DNA from: Ahaetulla prasina
Taxonomy: Eukaryota; Chordata; Lepidosauria; Squamata; Colubridae
DNA length: 64,000 nt
Assembly (NCBI RefSeq): GCF_028640845.1
Contig: NC_080540.1
Span: 161,161,438-161,225,437, forward strand
Direction: 5' to 3'
The first letter of the stretch is position 1, and each line of letters begins with the position of its first letter. The position numbers and the translations under genes were made by a program. The notes beneath the pieces were generated by a model. It was not told where the DNA came from and searched no databases. It saw nothing but the letters and a program-made list of their open reading frames with translations. Positions 32,617-44,193 of this stretch are shown here, in pieces.

Positions 32617-34794
32617 CTTGAAAAGCAGAGACAGAAACCCAGCTATAGGGCATCTCTTTTGGAAGCCTGAACAGTATTTCTGAGTGACCTAAAAGCCTAA
32701 TCTAACTAGTATTAAAACATTACCAGCATTGTCTTTGGGTTTCTTTTATTCAGGAAGTAACACGTTAATTTACCTTCGGAATTTTCTTATACTTCTTGCT
32801 TCATTCTACAATGACCTAGTTCTAAAAATCCCAAACTCCCAGAAGTTCTTGAATCTCACCACTAAGTGTCACTGGATCCTCAGAAATGTTGGAAAAAACG
32901 AATTCTTTTCATTGGACTTTATTAAAAATTGTCCTATTGTTTCCCCTGTCCAGCACAGATTTTCACAATTGTTCTAATGCACATCAGGTATTATTGGTTG
33001 CCATCAGAACAAGAAAGAATCACAGATTGAATTTATGCTTGGCCACCAATTTAACATTTACTAATCTGAAGGCAAATATCTACATTTCAAACAAGACTCA
33101 TAGCAAAACACTTTGAAAAATCTGGAAGCTGCACACTTATCTGTCTCTACAACGCTCATTATGGTAGCCCCGAGCTTTAGGGATTTTGCTGACAGAACAT
33201 TACATTTTATTTTCCTTATATTTTATTTTTCTCTCCATATTTGTCCAAAATAATAAAGACTTTTATTAGACTTGCTTCTACCGGAAGCTTTCCACAGAGA
33301 ATTAATTTTTAAATGACTGTGGTTAAGATTCATCATCTCCTACGGTAACTGTTGATAGTTTATGGAAATGTTTTATTTCGTAACAAATAATTTTATAGAT
33401 CTCATCGTTCGAAGAACATTTTTGAAAACATAAAACGGTATTAAACGCACCCTCCCCTTCATTTTTAAACTTTCTACTGCATTGTGACTTCTTTTCATAT
33501 ATCTCAATGCTTCCACAAAATTATGCGTCATTTCTTGCCACAGTGATTTTTTTGGTTGTAAAATCCTCAACTTGGTACAGATGATAAAATATGCATCCAA
33601 GAAGCTTAAAGCATCATGCATAATGGATTTTGGCCTCTTTTGACTTTTCATAAGACTATTAGATGGATATGACTCATAAGTCTATTAGATGGATGTGACA
33701 GAGAGGATGTTACTTAGAACTAAAGAGAGTTTTAAATCTAGATGTCCCGGTATGAATTTTTATTATTGTCTGTTATATATGTTGTCTCAGAGAGACTTTA
33801 TGATATAAAGCCGACATAGTAAGATTACCAGTTGCTGTGGACAAATATGACCATCTAAATTTCCCAGAGGCAGATATCTGAGCTACAAAGATCTTGATTT
33901 GCACCCAGCGGGATTCTCTTTATAACTGTATCGCAGCAAACAAATATGTTTGTGTATTCTTAAGGATTTATCAATGCCATGTCTTTGTATAACTGCACCC
34001 TCATGTGATGCTATATTTTCTCATGAGAAACACAATGTTGTAGTTGATCTGTTGATTTTTTTACAGCTTCCTTGTTACTCTTTTGAGCATTATCCACATT
34101 CCAAAGGAGAAACTCTTGCTCCTCATTTGCTTCCTGTCAATAAACTGACAAGAAAGTTGTAACACAGGTTTCTTTGGTCATTTCAAGTGTTAACACGATA
34201 GATTTAACAACACTCTCTCATAAGAGAGCCATTAATGGACCTGAATGCCTAGTATAAACTTCTGCAGTGAACTGGATTTTGAGACTGTAAGGGATTTTTT
34301 TTATAAACACTGGCCTAGGTTCCTGCTGAGACATCCCTGCATTCACCAATTGCAAACTGGCTCCTGTTTCAGCATTGACATATGGTTGCAACCATATGGT
34401 CTGGAGGATTATTGTTATTCTTCCTTTGAGGAGGAGTGGCTGGAGTCTCAAGAAGGCACTTTTGGAAATATTCCTTTGTGACTCACCTATATTGAGGGAG
34501 ATGGTCCAAGTGATATTGAATAGCTCTGGAAATCAAGTAGCACTTATTAAGAATAAGGTGGGATGGATCTTGTTAGGTTTGAAGTGAAGGAAAACAACCC
34601 AACCTTTACTCTGAGACAGTCACAATACAATCTGTCAAACCGTATGACCCCCACACTGTTAAGCAGTTTTAAGTCCTGCGGATTTCAATTACAGGTTTTA
34701 GCATATTGCTATACTTGCTGAACTAAGTAGGGATAAATCTACAGAATGCAGTGCTTATTTTGATTTGGCTTAGTTGGGAAAAAGGTCATTTGGC
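32617..34794. other. Long intergenic stretch, nothing recognised
   Basis: AT-rich sequence without a supportable gene or element edge. Frames up to 92 codons lack recognisable motifs. Confidence 0.35.
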
Positions 34795-35430
34795 ATTTTG
34801 CAGTTAAATAGTCCTGGCATGCTGAGAAAATGCTAGAAGACTGGAGAGAAGCTAGCGTTGTTTTCATTTTTAAAAACCTCTTAGTTGAACTTCAATGCCT
34901 GAGAAAATCCTAGAAAAGACTATCAAAGAGCAAGCAAGCAGGAAAAGAGATTGCTAAAAACAAACATGGATTTGTTAAAGCAGGTCAAGCCAGATTAATT
35001 TTTAATGCTTTTTTTTTTGATAAAGTGATTAAATGAGTTGCCCAAGAGAATGCTATAGCATACTGTGCTTAGATTTCAGAAAACATTTGATAAAGCTAAT
35101 TATAATCTCCTTCTTGCTAAAATGAGGCAGTGGGGATGGATGGTCCTGCTATAGATGGATTTGTGTCTGGTTGAACAACCTACAGAAGGATGTGCGAGAA
35201 GTATCTAGCTGTCATGGTAGATTGCAGGATTAGACATGAGCCAGTTGTATACTGCAGCTACCGAAAGAGCTAACAGAATCAACAGAGATGTAGTGAGATC
35301 ACAGGAAGGGATAGCCATATTCCTTGCTGCATTGGTCAGATTGCAGCTAGAATATTATATCCGGTTCTGGTCACCATAATACAGGAGAAATGTAATTTCC
35401 AAAATCTCTTCCAAATCTATGATTCCATGA
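34795..35430 (+). mobile_element. Ancient CR1/L3-like LINE fragment
   Basis: Heavily decayed RT sequence. GGATTTGTTAAAGCAGGTCAAGCC is followed by a frame reading like a motif A (LDFRKxFDKA) around 35070-35100, then CAGTTGTATACTGCAGC and GGTTCTGGTCACCATAATAC, all familiar from old amniote CR1/L3 copies. Many frameshifts; no ends visible. Confidence 0.6.
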
Positions 35431-36009
35431 AATACACAGGTACGGCATGGGTTTAAGAGGCAGCATCAGTCAGTCAGATTTTCAGTCACTCCATTGTTTC
35501 CGTTTGTCAAAAAAGCCAGTGGGCACTTCCAGACAACCAGATGTTCTGTTGCCGAGTTGTTACGTCAACAATGAAATGAAAACAGGCATTAAGCAATTGT
35601 TCTGGCGCTTGAGCCTATCACGATGGAACAGAAATGGCCATTTGCACTTATTAATGAATCCTTAATGCTCACAGAAATCCAACAGCCAAACACAGCCAGT
35701 TTCTCCTTTCCAATGCATGAAAAGGGATGTCTCGGCCAATTAATGCTTATCTGCTGTCCAGTACTTTCCCCTCTCCCACTTTGTCCCAAGGCTGTATTTA
35801 TTCTACCTTGTCCTCCCACCACCAAGAAGAAAAGGAAAATAAATAGCAAACTTCCTTGTCTGCCCAGCAAGGTGACATTTCCCTAGTTATGCAAGTTTTG
35901 TACAAATTTCACATGATCTGGGTAGGACAGTGGAATCGAGGCACCCCTCCAACACTCATGCAAATACCACTGTGCAAAACAATGGCTCTTCTGCCTGACC
36001 CCCTAACTG
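35431..36009. other. Intergenic stretch, nothing recognised
   Basis: No supported feature. Confidence 0.35.
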
Positions 36010-36017
36010 CTGCAGTT

Positions 36018-36369
36018 CATAGGTGGGTTTCAAATTTTTTTTACTACCAGTTCTGTGGGTGTGGCTTGGTGGGTGTGGCATGGCTTGGTGGGCATGGCTT
36101 GGTGGGCATGGCAGAGGAAGGATACTATAAAATCTCCATTCCCACCCCACTTCAGGAGAAGGATACTGTAAAATCTCCATTCCCACCCCACTTCAGGGGA
36201 AGGATATTACAAAATTCCCATTTCCTCCCCATCAGCTGGGACTTGGGAGGCAGAGAATAGATGGGGCCAGGGCCAGGCAGAATTTTTACTACCGGTTCTC
36301 TGAACTACTCAAAATTTCTGCTACCGGTTCTCCAGAACTGGTCAGAACCTGCTCAGAAACCCACCTCTG
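36018..36369 (+). mobile_element. hAT miniature element, family A, with internal duplication
   Basis: Ends CATAGGTGGGTTTCAAA and GAAACCCACCTCTG; identical duplications CTGCAGTT (36010-36017, 36370-36377). At 352 bp it is longer than its siblings because the module AAAATCTCCATTCCCACC with its flank occurs twice (near 36129 and 36170). Confidence 0.93.
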
Positions 36370-36397
36370 CTGCAGTTGCACCGAGAGCATTTGAGCC

Positions 36398-37090
36398 ATC
36401 CAGAATAGAATACAGAATAGCAGGGCTGAAAGGGGCCTTGGAGGTCTTCAGGTCCAGCCCCCCTGCTCAAGCAGAAGACTTTATATCTGTGATGGCGAAC
36501 CTATGGCACACGTGCCAGAGGTGGCACGCAGTGCCCTCTCTGTGGGCACATGAGCCGTCACCCCACTTCAGCTCTGCCGTGCATCCGCATGCACCTCCTG
36601 CTGGCCAGCTGGGTCTCTGCCGCACATGCGCAGGGGGTCATGCACGTAGGGGGGCGGTGCATGCGTGGGGGCAGCGCGCTCATTGCATTGCGTCCGGAAA
36701 AGGTTAGCCATCACTGCTCTATATCATTCTGAACAAATGGCTGTCCAATCTCTTCTTAAAAACCTCCAGTGATGGAGCACCCACAACTTTAGCCTCCAGT
36801 CCTCCAATCATCTTTGTTTCTCTTCTCTGCAGTCTTTCTAGAGTCGCAACATCTTTTTTATAATGTGGTGACCAAAACTTCCAAGTGCGGTCTTAACCAG
36901 CGCAGTATAAAGCGGCACTATCACTCCATGTGATCCCGATACTGTCCTTCTGTTGATGCAGCCAAGGATTGCATTGGCTTTCTTGGCAGCTGCAGCACAC
37001 TGCTGGCTCATACTTGTCCACTAGGACTCCTACATCCCTCTCACAGTTACTGCTGTTGAGCCAGGTATCACCTATTTTATACCTGTCACA
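36398..37090 (-). mobile_element. CR1 LINE fragment split by a hAT element
   Basis: The left piece (36398-36478) is the complement of the CR1 3' end (AATAGCAGGGCTGAAAGGGG, then GAGGTCTTCAGGTCC). After the hAT insertion at 36487-36716 the right piece continues with AATGGCTGTCCAATCTCTTC, AAAACCTCCAGTGATGGAGC and GCCAAGGATTGCATTGGC. The minus-strand order fits one interrupted 5'-truncated CR1 copy. Confidence 0.82.
36487..36716 (+). mobile_element. hAT miniature element, family E, inserted in CR1
   Basis: A 230 bp relative of the 3651-4099 element: CTGTGATGGCGAACCTATGG start, AGGTTAGCCATCACTG end. Duplications CTTTATAT (36479-36486) and CTCTATAT (36717-36724) differ at one base. It interrupts a CR1 copy, so it is younger than that CR1. 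Confidence 0.88.
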
Positions 37091-37835
37091 ATCCCCCTAT
37101 CGGGGACCCTGGAAGCTCTGGCCGATACCATCACCGAAACGGAAGAATAGCCTGAAACGGAACAATAGCCTGAAATCTGAAGCTAACTTCATCTCCAGCC
37201 ACATTCTAGACAGGAGACAAGTGGATAGCGGCCACCATGTGAGAGAGATCTAGATTGAACTTTTTATGGTTTGCAAATGGAAGTTTTCTGCATGAAATCT
37301 TGAACCCACAGCAGGAAGAAGTCAGAACCAAGTAGTAATAAGTGCACTGAGGCTGTATCGACTTATCATTTGCAAATGGAGGAGACTCAAATTTCTTTAC
37401 AAGTAATCCACCTCTGGTAATGCTCAGAGAGAAAACAAAAATTACCAGCATTCCAAAGCACTCCAATTTACAAAGCTTGATGTCTGGACTCCCTCAGCCT
37501 CTACCTCACAATTGCAATCTTTCCATCACAAATATTTAGATAACTTTATCTTTAGCTGGGTGGAACTTGCATTTTTATCTATTCATATGTCAGACAATAT
37601 ATTCCCATGGAAACATGGTTAATCCCAGAAATAATTTATGTATCACTTGGGGGTATTAATGTTCCTTCGCTAAATCTTAGGTTTTGGCCAGACTGGACTC
37701 AAGGCAAATCAAGGTTCTTTTCACAAAAATCTAAGAAGAAACCTACAAAACTTAGTTCAACTCCTCCACTGCTCTGTGCCACTGGAGATTGGAGATTTTC
37801 CCCCAAATTGGTTGCCTTCTCTTCATCTCATGCAA
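37091..37835. other. Intergenic stretch, nothing recognised
   Basis: No supported feature. A short tandem similarity GAAACGGAA[GC]AATAGCCT occurs near 37136-37165. Confidence 0.35.
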
Positions 37836-38067
37836 CCGTAGTGGCGCAGTGGTTAGAATCCAGTATAATTCTGCTGACTGCCAGCTGCCAGCAGTTGATT
37901 CTCACCGACTCAAAGTTGACTCAGCCTTCCATCCTTCCAAGGTCAGTAAAATGAGAACCAAAATTGTTGGGGGCAACATGCCTAACTCTGTAAACTGCTT
38001 TGGGTTGTAAAGGGTTGTAAAGCAATGTGAAGCAGTATATAAGTCTAAAGTGCTATTGCTACTGCTT
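37836..38067 (+). mobile_element. Sauria-type tRNA SINE
   Basis: The head GTAGTGGCGCAGTGGTTAG contains the A-box, and GTTGATTCTCACC is a diverged B-box. The body CTGCTGACTGCCAGCTGCC, TTGACTCAGCCTTCCATCC, AAAATTGTTGGGGGCAA and the end TATATAAGTCTAAAG, TGCTATTGCTACTGC are characteristic of the Sauria SINE of scaled reptiles, whose 3' end matches BovB LINEs. This is the strongest taxonomic marker in the window. Confidence 0.88.
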
Positions 38068-38115
38068 ATATGAGACAGCAGAAGCTGGCTGAGGAGAAAG
38101 GGTGATAATTGGGAC

Positions 38116-38282
38116 CAGGGGTGGGTTTCAAAACCCGTCGCTACAAGTTCGCTCGTGGCCATGTGCACGCTCAGGTCGCTTCTGCACATGCACAGAAGCT
38201 CCCAGGCAGGTGGGCGGAGCCTCCTGCCACCGCCACCACCTGTTCGCCCAATCGAGGGCAAACCGGTAGCAACCCACCACTG
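38116..38282 (+). mobile_element. hAT miniature element, family C
   Basis: A 167 bp element: CAGGGGTGGGTTTCAAAAC start, AACCGGTAGCAACCCACCACTG-like end. Duplications ATTGGGAC (38108-38115) and ATTGGAAC (38283-38290) differ at one base. Contains GTGGGCGGAGCC as in the 5347 copy. Confidence 0.87.
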
Positions 38283-38430
38283 ATTGGAACATTAACTGCT
38301 ACAATACTGCCCTATCGCAGGCTTTCATCACCTAGCTCTTACTCTTAGAAGAGCACTGCCAGAAAGCGATCACAACTGGAGTCTCTTGTGTGCAAAATTT
38401 GCCCTGTCCTGGTGAGTTATGATACCAGAT

Positions 38431-38736
38431 CAGAGGTGGGTTTCAGCAGGCTGTGACCAGTTCTGGAACCTGCTGAACTTTAGCAGAAGCGGAAATTTTG
38501 AGTGGTTCAGAGAACCAGTAGTAAAAATTCTGACTGGCCCCACCCCCATCTATTCTCTGCCTCCCAAATCCCAGCTGATCGGGAGGAAATGGGGATTTTG
38601 CAGTAACCTTTCCCTGGAGTGGGGTGGGAATGGAGATTTTACAATATCCTTCCCCTGCCAAGTCCGCCAAGCCATGCCACGCCCACTAAACCACACCCAC
38701 AGAACCAGTAGTAAAAATTTTTGAAACCCACCACTG
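38431..38736 (-). mobile_element. hAT miniature element, family A, inverted
   Basis: A 306 bp copy in reverse orientation, from CAGAGGTGGGTTTCAGC to TGAAACCCACCACTG. The flanks TACCAGAT and TCCCAGAT differ at one base. It carries the same GATTTTGCAGTAACC and GCCACGCCCAC blocks as its siblings, complemented. Confidence 0.9.
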
Positions 38737-38744
38737 TCCCAGAT

Positions 38745-39449
38745 CCATAAATCTCATACTGGCCATCTAGCAGAAATGAAGGAATCCAAAGGAATTGGGC
38801 TTGTGCCCTTTGCTGTCCCTAGAACTTCTTACCCTTCTTTTAAGAATAGAAGATCGGCTCATTTCCCACTGGTAGGAGTATCGGAGCAGAGTGTCCTTCC
38901 GTTTCTGAATCCCAGGAGCATCAGTAAGTTGAAAGAAGTTCTAGAGATAAACTATTTCAGGCCTGCCTGTCTTATCAGGAAATAGGAGCTCAGAGACAAT
39001 AGACGCAGCAGTTGAAATGCTGAACTCACTATAGCTTTAATCTTGCCCTGGTCATTTATTTGGATCTATCAAGGTCATGTTTACTGCTGTCCTTTTTACA
39101 AAGAGGTTCTGGCTTGAATGGAGATTTTGTGCCTAGGTTTGACATCTTTGCATTCCCTTGAAAAACCAAAATAACCATAGAACAGACAATTTGTAGCCTC
39201 ATATTACCCACCTAGCTGGGTGCACCCAGCACATTTGGTTAAAGTATTGTTGTCTAGTTTGTGGCTCAGCATGAATCCAGTCAGTGTGATCTCTTCATGG
39301 TTATTTGTTCACACTTGGGCAACTGGATTAATTGAATAAATCGTGAATAAGGGAACTATAAACAACCATCTGGTCTTTGCTCATGTTCTTCCACCCAAAT
39401 GGCAACAAAACATCTCATCTCATCTCATCATCGCAAGTAGTGAGCTGTG
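38745..39449. other. Intergenic stretch, nothing recognised
   Basis: Only a short CATCTCATCTCATC run near 39413-39429. Confidence 0.35.
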
Positions 39450-39457
39450 TTTTAGAG

Positions 39458-39565
39458 CAGGGGCTCCAACCTTGGCAACTTTAAGCCTGGCGGACTTCAA
39501 CTCCCAGAGGAATTCAGGGAGTTGATGTCCGCCAGACTTAAAGTTGCCAAGGTTGGAGACCCCTG
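39458..39565 (+). mobile_element. Palindromic hAT miniature element, family D
   Basis: A 108 bp element from CAGGGGCTCCAACCTTGGC to GGTTGGAGACCCCTG, flanked by identical 8-bp duplications TTTTAGAG (39450-39457, 39566-39573). The arms share CTTTAAGCCTGGCGGACTTC and its near-complement, so the whole could fold as one hairpin. Confidence 0.93.
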
Positions 39566-39660
39566 TTTTAGAGGACTCCTTTGTATGAAGTTTGACTATT
39601 ATATTTGTTCGCTTATTATAAATGCAGTAAGAGTCTATGGTGAATGAAGATTAAGCAGAG

Positions 39661-40171
39661 TGTTGTGACTCCAGCCCCCGAACCTGGCGTCATGCCCGAC
39701 AGTGACTCCGAGAGTGAGGGGGAAGGGCCGGTAAGGCTTACCTCGGGAGCACTGATTCCTTTGGCCCGGCTCCAGGATCCAGAACCAGACCAGTCAGAGG
39801 ACGTAATGAGGCCGTCATCCCCTGATTCCTCCCTTCCCCAGGCTACACCTTCAGGCCCAGCTGATAATAATAATAATCAAGCTTGGATTGACCCGCGCTT
39901 CAGAAGATTAGAGAGGCGGTGTCATCAAAGGGAAGGGTGAGGCAGGAGCCCCACCCCACAGGATATATAAGGAGTTTTGGGACTGCTCTCACTCCACGGG
40001 AAGCAAAAGTTTAGCTGAACTGTTTCAAAAAGAGCTGAAAGTCTTGCTATGTGAGACATTTGTTTGAACTTTGGCAGGCAGCTGCGATTTCTCTGCCAGG
40101 ACTGATAAGAGCTGTGAATCCACTGGCTGAAGGCCAGCTCGTTAATCCGAAGTGGGGAAGGAGACAGAACA
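39661..40171 (+). mobile_element. Solo LTR, Gypsy-like (511 bp)
   Basis: Starts TGTTGTGACTCCAGCC and ends GAGACAGAACA, with identical 5-bp duplications CAGAG (39656-39660, 40172-40176). A TATA box (GATATATAAGG) lies near 39962-39972. From its first bases the frame VVTPAPEP continues with an acidic DSDSESEGEG segment, a Ser/Pro-rich middle and an Arg-rich end (RFRRLERR), stopping at 39938-39940. The same start position and acidic-to-basic order are found in the LTRs at 16614 and 45794. Confidence 0.85.
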
Positions 40172-40176
40172 CAGAG

Positions 40177-40557
40177 ATGAACCTCCCTCAGTCATACATA
40201 CGAGCAAAAGAAGAGAGAAGCTGTAGGTCACCAAGCATGTCAACGTCAGAAATGAGTCTTTTGTATTCCTACTGACAAACTACTTAACACTGGTATTGTT
40301 GTCCTTGAATATAAATAATTTCAGGGCTGGTAAACCTAATTTGTTTCAGGGTGTGTCTGAACATTTAAACAATATGTTTCATGGCTACACCCTCAATTAG
40401 AGGAATCTGCTTTTTTTAGGTGAAAAAGGAGGCCATATGGAGCAAATTTGTCTTGGTTGTGGCTGCTCTAGCCATTTTTTTCTATTGTCCAGAAAATTAG
40501 AATTTAAAAGAAATACAGTTGGCTTCATCCATTAATGCCATGGTTTAATGTAAGCCC
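40177..40557. other. Intergenic stretch, nothing recognised
   Basis: No supported feature. Confidence 0.35.
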
Positions 40558-40568
40558 AAGAGATCTTG

Positions 40569-40921
40569 ATGGGACGCGGTGGCTCAGAGGCTAAGACGCT
40601 GAGCTCATCGATTGAAAGGTCGGCAGTTCAGTGGTTCAAATCCCTAGTGCCACGTAACAGGGTGAGCTCCTGTTACTTGTCCCAACTTCTGCTAACCTAG
40701 CAGTTCGAAAGCACGTAAAAAAATGCAAGTAGAAAAATAGGGATCACTTTTGGTGGGAAGGTAACAGCCTTTGGCATTTAGTCATGCATGCTGGCCACAC
40801 AACCATGGAGATGTCTTTGGACAACACTGGCTCTTCGGCTTTGAAACGGAGATGAGCACCGCCCCCTAGAGTTGGGAACAACTAGCACATATGTGCGAGG
40901 GGAACCTTTACCTTTACCTTT
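40569..40921 (+). mobile_element. Full-length tRNA-derived SINE with 11-bp target duplication
   Basis: A 353 bp element opening ATGGGACGCGGTGGCTCAGAGG (A-box TGGCTCAGAGG) with a B-box GGTTCAAATCCC about 55 bp on. The body includes CTTCTGCTAACCTAGCAG, GCTGGCCACACAACCATGG and GCTTTGAAACGGAGATGAGC. It ends with (CTTTAC)n. The flanks AAGAGATCTTG (40558-40568, 40922-40932) are identical. Intact Pol III boxes and the perfect duplication suggest a fairly young insertion. Confidence 0.92.
40854..40873 (-). promoter_or_regulatory. CTCF-like motif inside a SINE
   Basis: On the minus strand AACTCTAGGGGGCGGTGCTC fits the CTCF core with one weak position. It is part of the SINE body, so every intact copy of this SINE should carry it. 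Confidence 0.35.
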
Positions 40922-40932
40922 AAGAGATCTTG

Positions 40933-41629
40933 GCTGCAAGTGCTACTGTCATCTGGATTTTTGAAACCTAGATCTGGTAGTCTTATTTAATAATTGACCC
41001 TATCTATTGCAATATTAATTGATAGACTAATATTCAGTTTGAACTGGGCCTCACAGTTAAAACAAGATGTACTTTTAGTGCAATAGCAAATGTTTTTCTA
41101 GAAGAGCACATTAAGTAAGTCTCTGAAGATTGCAGAGAGTATAATCAGAATATAATAATATTAGTACAGAAACAGGGCTGAATTTTTTTTGGCTTGATTT
41201 GTAAGGGTTTTTTGAGGGGGTAGAAGAGGAAGAATTGGGTGCCAAGTTCTGTTTTTTAATAGGTTTCTGTTTTGGGAATGGCCATTAATTAAGCAACTAA
41301 TAACTTTTGGTTATCATTTGTCTCACTTTTAACATCTTCACCCTAAAACCTCTATGCTTTAAAATGCCTTTAGTCCTCTTTGAAAGCAAGTAGGATAGAT
41401 TTCATAATGAAAGAAAACAATTATGTTACAAGAACTATGAGATACAAGTTAGCCCTTGATCTGTTTCACTTTATATCACCACCATTATTTCATTACTATG
41501 CCTTGAATATGAGATTGAACAGAGCTGGGAGGGAAGAAAATGCAGTCAGGTAAGAGGAGACAAGAAAGCTGACAAGGCTGGTTTATAGTTCTGGCTAGAG
41601 ATCGAAGAGGGAGAATCACCCCCTTCTCA
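40933..41629. other. Intergenic stretch, nothing recognised
   Basis: No supported feature. Confidence 0.35.
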
Positions 41630-41957
41630 CTCACTGTTCCAATATCTCAGGGGTTGCCACAAAGAAGAGGGAGTCAAACTATTCTCCAAAGCACCTGAGG
41701 GCAGGAGGACAAGAAGCAATGGGTAGAAACTAATCAAGGAGAGAAGCAACCTAGAACTAAGGAGAAATTCCTGACAGAACAATTAATCAGTGGAACCACT
41801 TGCCTGCAGAAGTTGTAAATACTCCAACACTGGAAATTTTTAAGAAAATGTTGGATAGCCATTTGTCTGAAATGGTGTAGGGTTTCCTGCCTGGGCAGGG
41901 GGTTGGACTAGAAGGCCTCCAAGGTCCCTTCCAACTCTGATATTATTATTATTGCTC
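41630..41957 (+). mobile_element. CR1 LINE 3' end
   Basis: About 330 bp: TATTCTCCAAAGCACCTGAG, GAAATTCCTGACAGAAC, CAGTGGAACCACTTGCCTGC, GGGCAGGGGGTTGGACTAG and AAGGTCCCTTCCAACTCTG, then (ATT)n. Translation of the first part gives the usual CR1 C-terminal reading (AGG-RRN-NFL pattern). 5'-truncated. Confidence 0.88.
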
Positions 41958-42597
41958 CAGTCGCTCCCTCTGTCCTGACCCTTATCCAGCAAGGTTCTCA
42001 TTGGAATTACCTGCTGCCTGGAATCAGGAATTCTCCAGTGGTTGTGCTGGCATTTTGCCTTGGACAGATATTTGCAGAATGAAGTATGCAGGACCACCAA
42101 GTTCTAAAGCTACGAACAGCAATTAATATTTTGGAGAGGATGTGGATTTGGAATGGAAGGCCTAGCATCTAGAGGTTTTATAGAATGGTAGATTAAAAGC
42201 TTTTACTGGAAAGTAGTAAAAATGGAGGAGGAAGGGGGAGAGTGAGAGTATTAATAAGTAAATTTTTATCCCATTTGTCTTTTTTATATATATAGAAGAT
42301 TTTTAAAGGACAAGCTATTATTTCCCATTCAGAAAATCTCTGGTGCCTGGTCAAGATTGAGAAGAAATGTTGATACACTGATACTGCGGGCTAAAACTAT
42401 TTCCAACGTAATAGAATTCAATACAGCTTGCCCTCCACAGAAAATATAGCGCAGGAAAATTGCAATAAGCAACATGGCCGTCATAAAACAAGTCTGCAAA
42501 ATGACTGCGATAAAGGCAAACATTGCCCGAGAACTATGGATTGGCAACGGTGCTCTGATTAGTGAAGCAGGGTCTGCAGAGAGGGGAAGAAATTGTT
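41958..42597. other. Intergenic stretch, nothing recognised
   Basis: No supported feature. Confidence 0.35.
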
Positions 42598-42712
42598 GTT
42601 TTTTAATCTGTATTTATATGTATTTTAACTGCCTGTGAACCGCCCTGAGTCCTTAGGGAGATAGGGCGGTATATAAATTTGAAAAATAAATAAATATAAA
42701 TAAATAAAATAA
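42598..42712 (+). mobile_element. L3-type LINE tail fragment
   Basis: Contains GTGAACCGCCCTGAGTCC, AGATAGGGCGGTATATAAA and AAATAAATAAAT. Only the last ~110 bp of the LINE were inserted. Confidence 0.8.
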
Positions 42713-44185
42713 GAAAGCAAAAACAGAGTGATTACTACGCAAAAAAGAGATTCTCAGTTAGCCAGATCCCAGAATGTTGGACAAGCACCGTCCCTGCAGG
42801 ATACTCCGGTTAATAATTGCCTCTTTGTCTCCTGCCCTTTGCCCAATGTCAGAGATCAGAAATAGATCTGTATTTTCTGGCTGTTCCTCAGCAATAGTTA
42901 GTGCCCAACTAGCCGTAGGAAAGCTTAGGATTTCCATAAACTTTTCCTTGGGGTGATATTATTATCTATTATTTGTCAGAGGAAAACAAGAAACAGCCAC
43001 TCTTCAGCTTTTCTCATGGTACAGAAGTGCTATAGTATGCCATTTTATACTATTAAGGAAAGTCTACTTCCCTCCTGATTTTATGAATTACAAAACCCAG
43101 AATCCCTGATCATCAGCCATTTTGTTTGGGGCTTGTGGGGGTTGATGTTTAAACTACCTTGAGGATGGTTAGGGTTGGGCAACCATTTTGAAGAGGCTGT
43201 ATTCCCTGCCCCTGACTGAGTCTCCTATCTTTTAATATCCTTTGATACACATATACCTCACAAAGCATTCCTCAGAGACTCGACCAATGAATCTTTAGTG
43301 AGGAATATACTGTGGTTTATACATTTTGTTGTCATGTTGTGGCAACTCAAGTCACTTGACCTTACAGCAGAGATGTGCAACCCTTTTGTGTTTAACCCCT
43401 TACAATACCTGGCGAGTTTTTTGACTAGTTGACATCAGAGGCTGTGTTTCATTTGGTGGGATCAAAGAGCTGAGTCAGACTGACAGGCGGGCTTTCGGTG
43501 CCTCTGCAATCTATACAACCATAAAACTAGTACCCAACAAAGGGAAGCAGCAAGTAGAAGTTGGGAGGAGGCTTGCCTACCAACATTCAAGCAGGAAGCC
43601 AAATCATTTGAACCATCTTTGCTGCAATAAACTCTGCACATATCTGTGGATCTGGAATCTTAATTCTAGCAGGTAGCATGTGATAGTTACAATAGTTGAC
43701 TCAGTTTGGAATGCTGTATATAAGTGTGGTGGGTGCCGTCTTTCTTTTTTTCTCTTTTTCCAATACAATTGATTTTTTTAATCGAGAGATTTTGCTATAT
43801 GGGTTTATAGGTTCTTTTCCCTTAAAATATTCTCCACATATATAAAATTCTATATTGCACAACAACCCTTTGTGCTTCAGGATTCCCACAAGGTTTATTT
43901 TTTGAATTAAACTTAATTCAACATGGTGTCTTTCCTAATCTTTCTAAAACTGGGTGGAAAGGAGAATCTAGAATGGAAGGGCTAAAAAGTCTGCCAGCTG
44001 GATAAACTAGGTAGGATCAGAAAGTTCCGTCTCACTGCTGGGCCTCTATCTTACAGTAATGCTTTTTTTTTACTGGGGAATCCTTGAAACAAGAGTTGCA
44101 TCAGTATTACTGGAGGTGTAAATTAGTCTTCCTCTCTCAGCCCGTAAAACCTTTATTGCACCTCCCTAAGACCCTATATCCCATC
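42713..44185. other. Long intergenic stretch, nothing recognised
   Basis: No recognised gene or element. Frames of up to 62 codons lack motifs. Confidence 0.35.
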
Positions 44186-44193
44186 TTCAAAAC

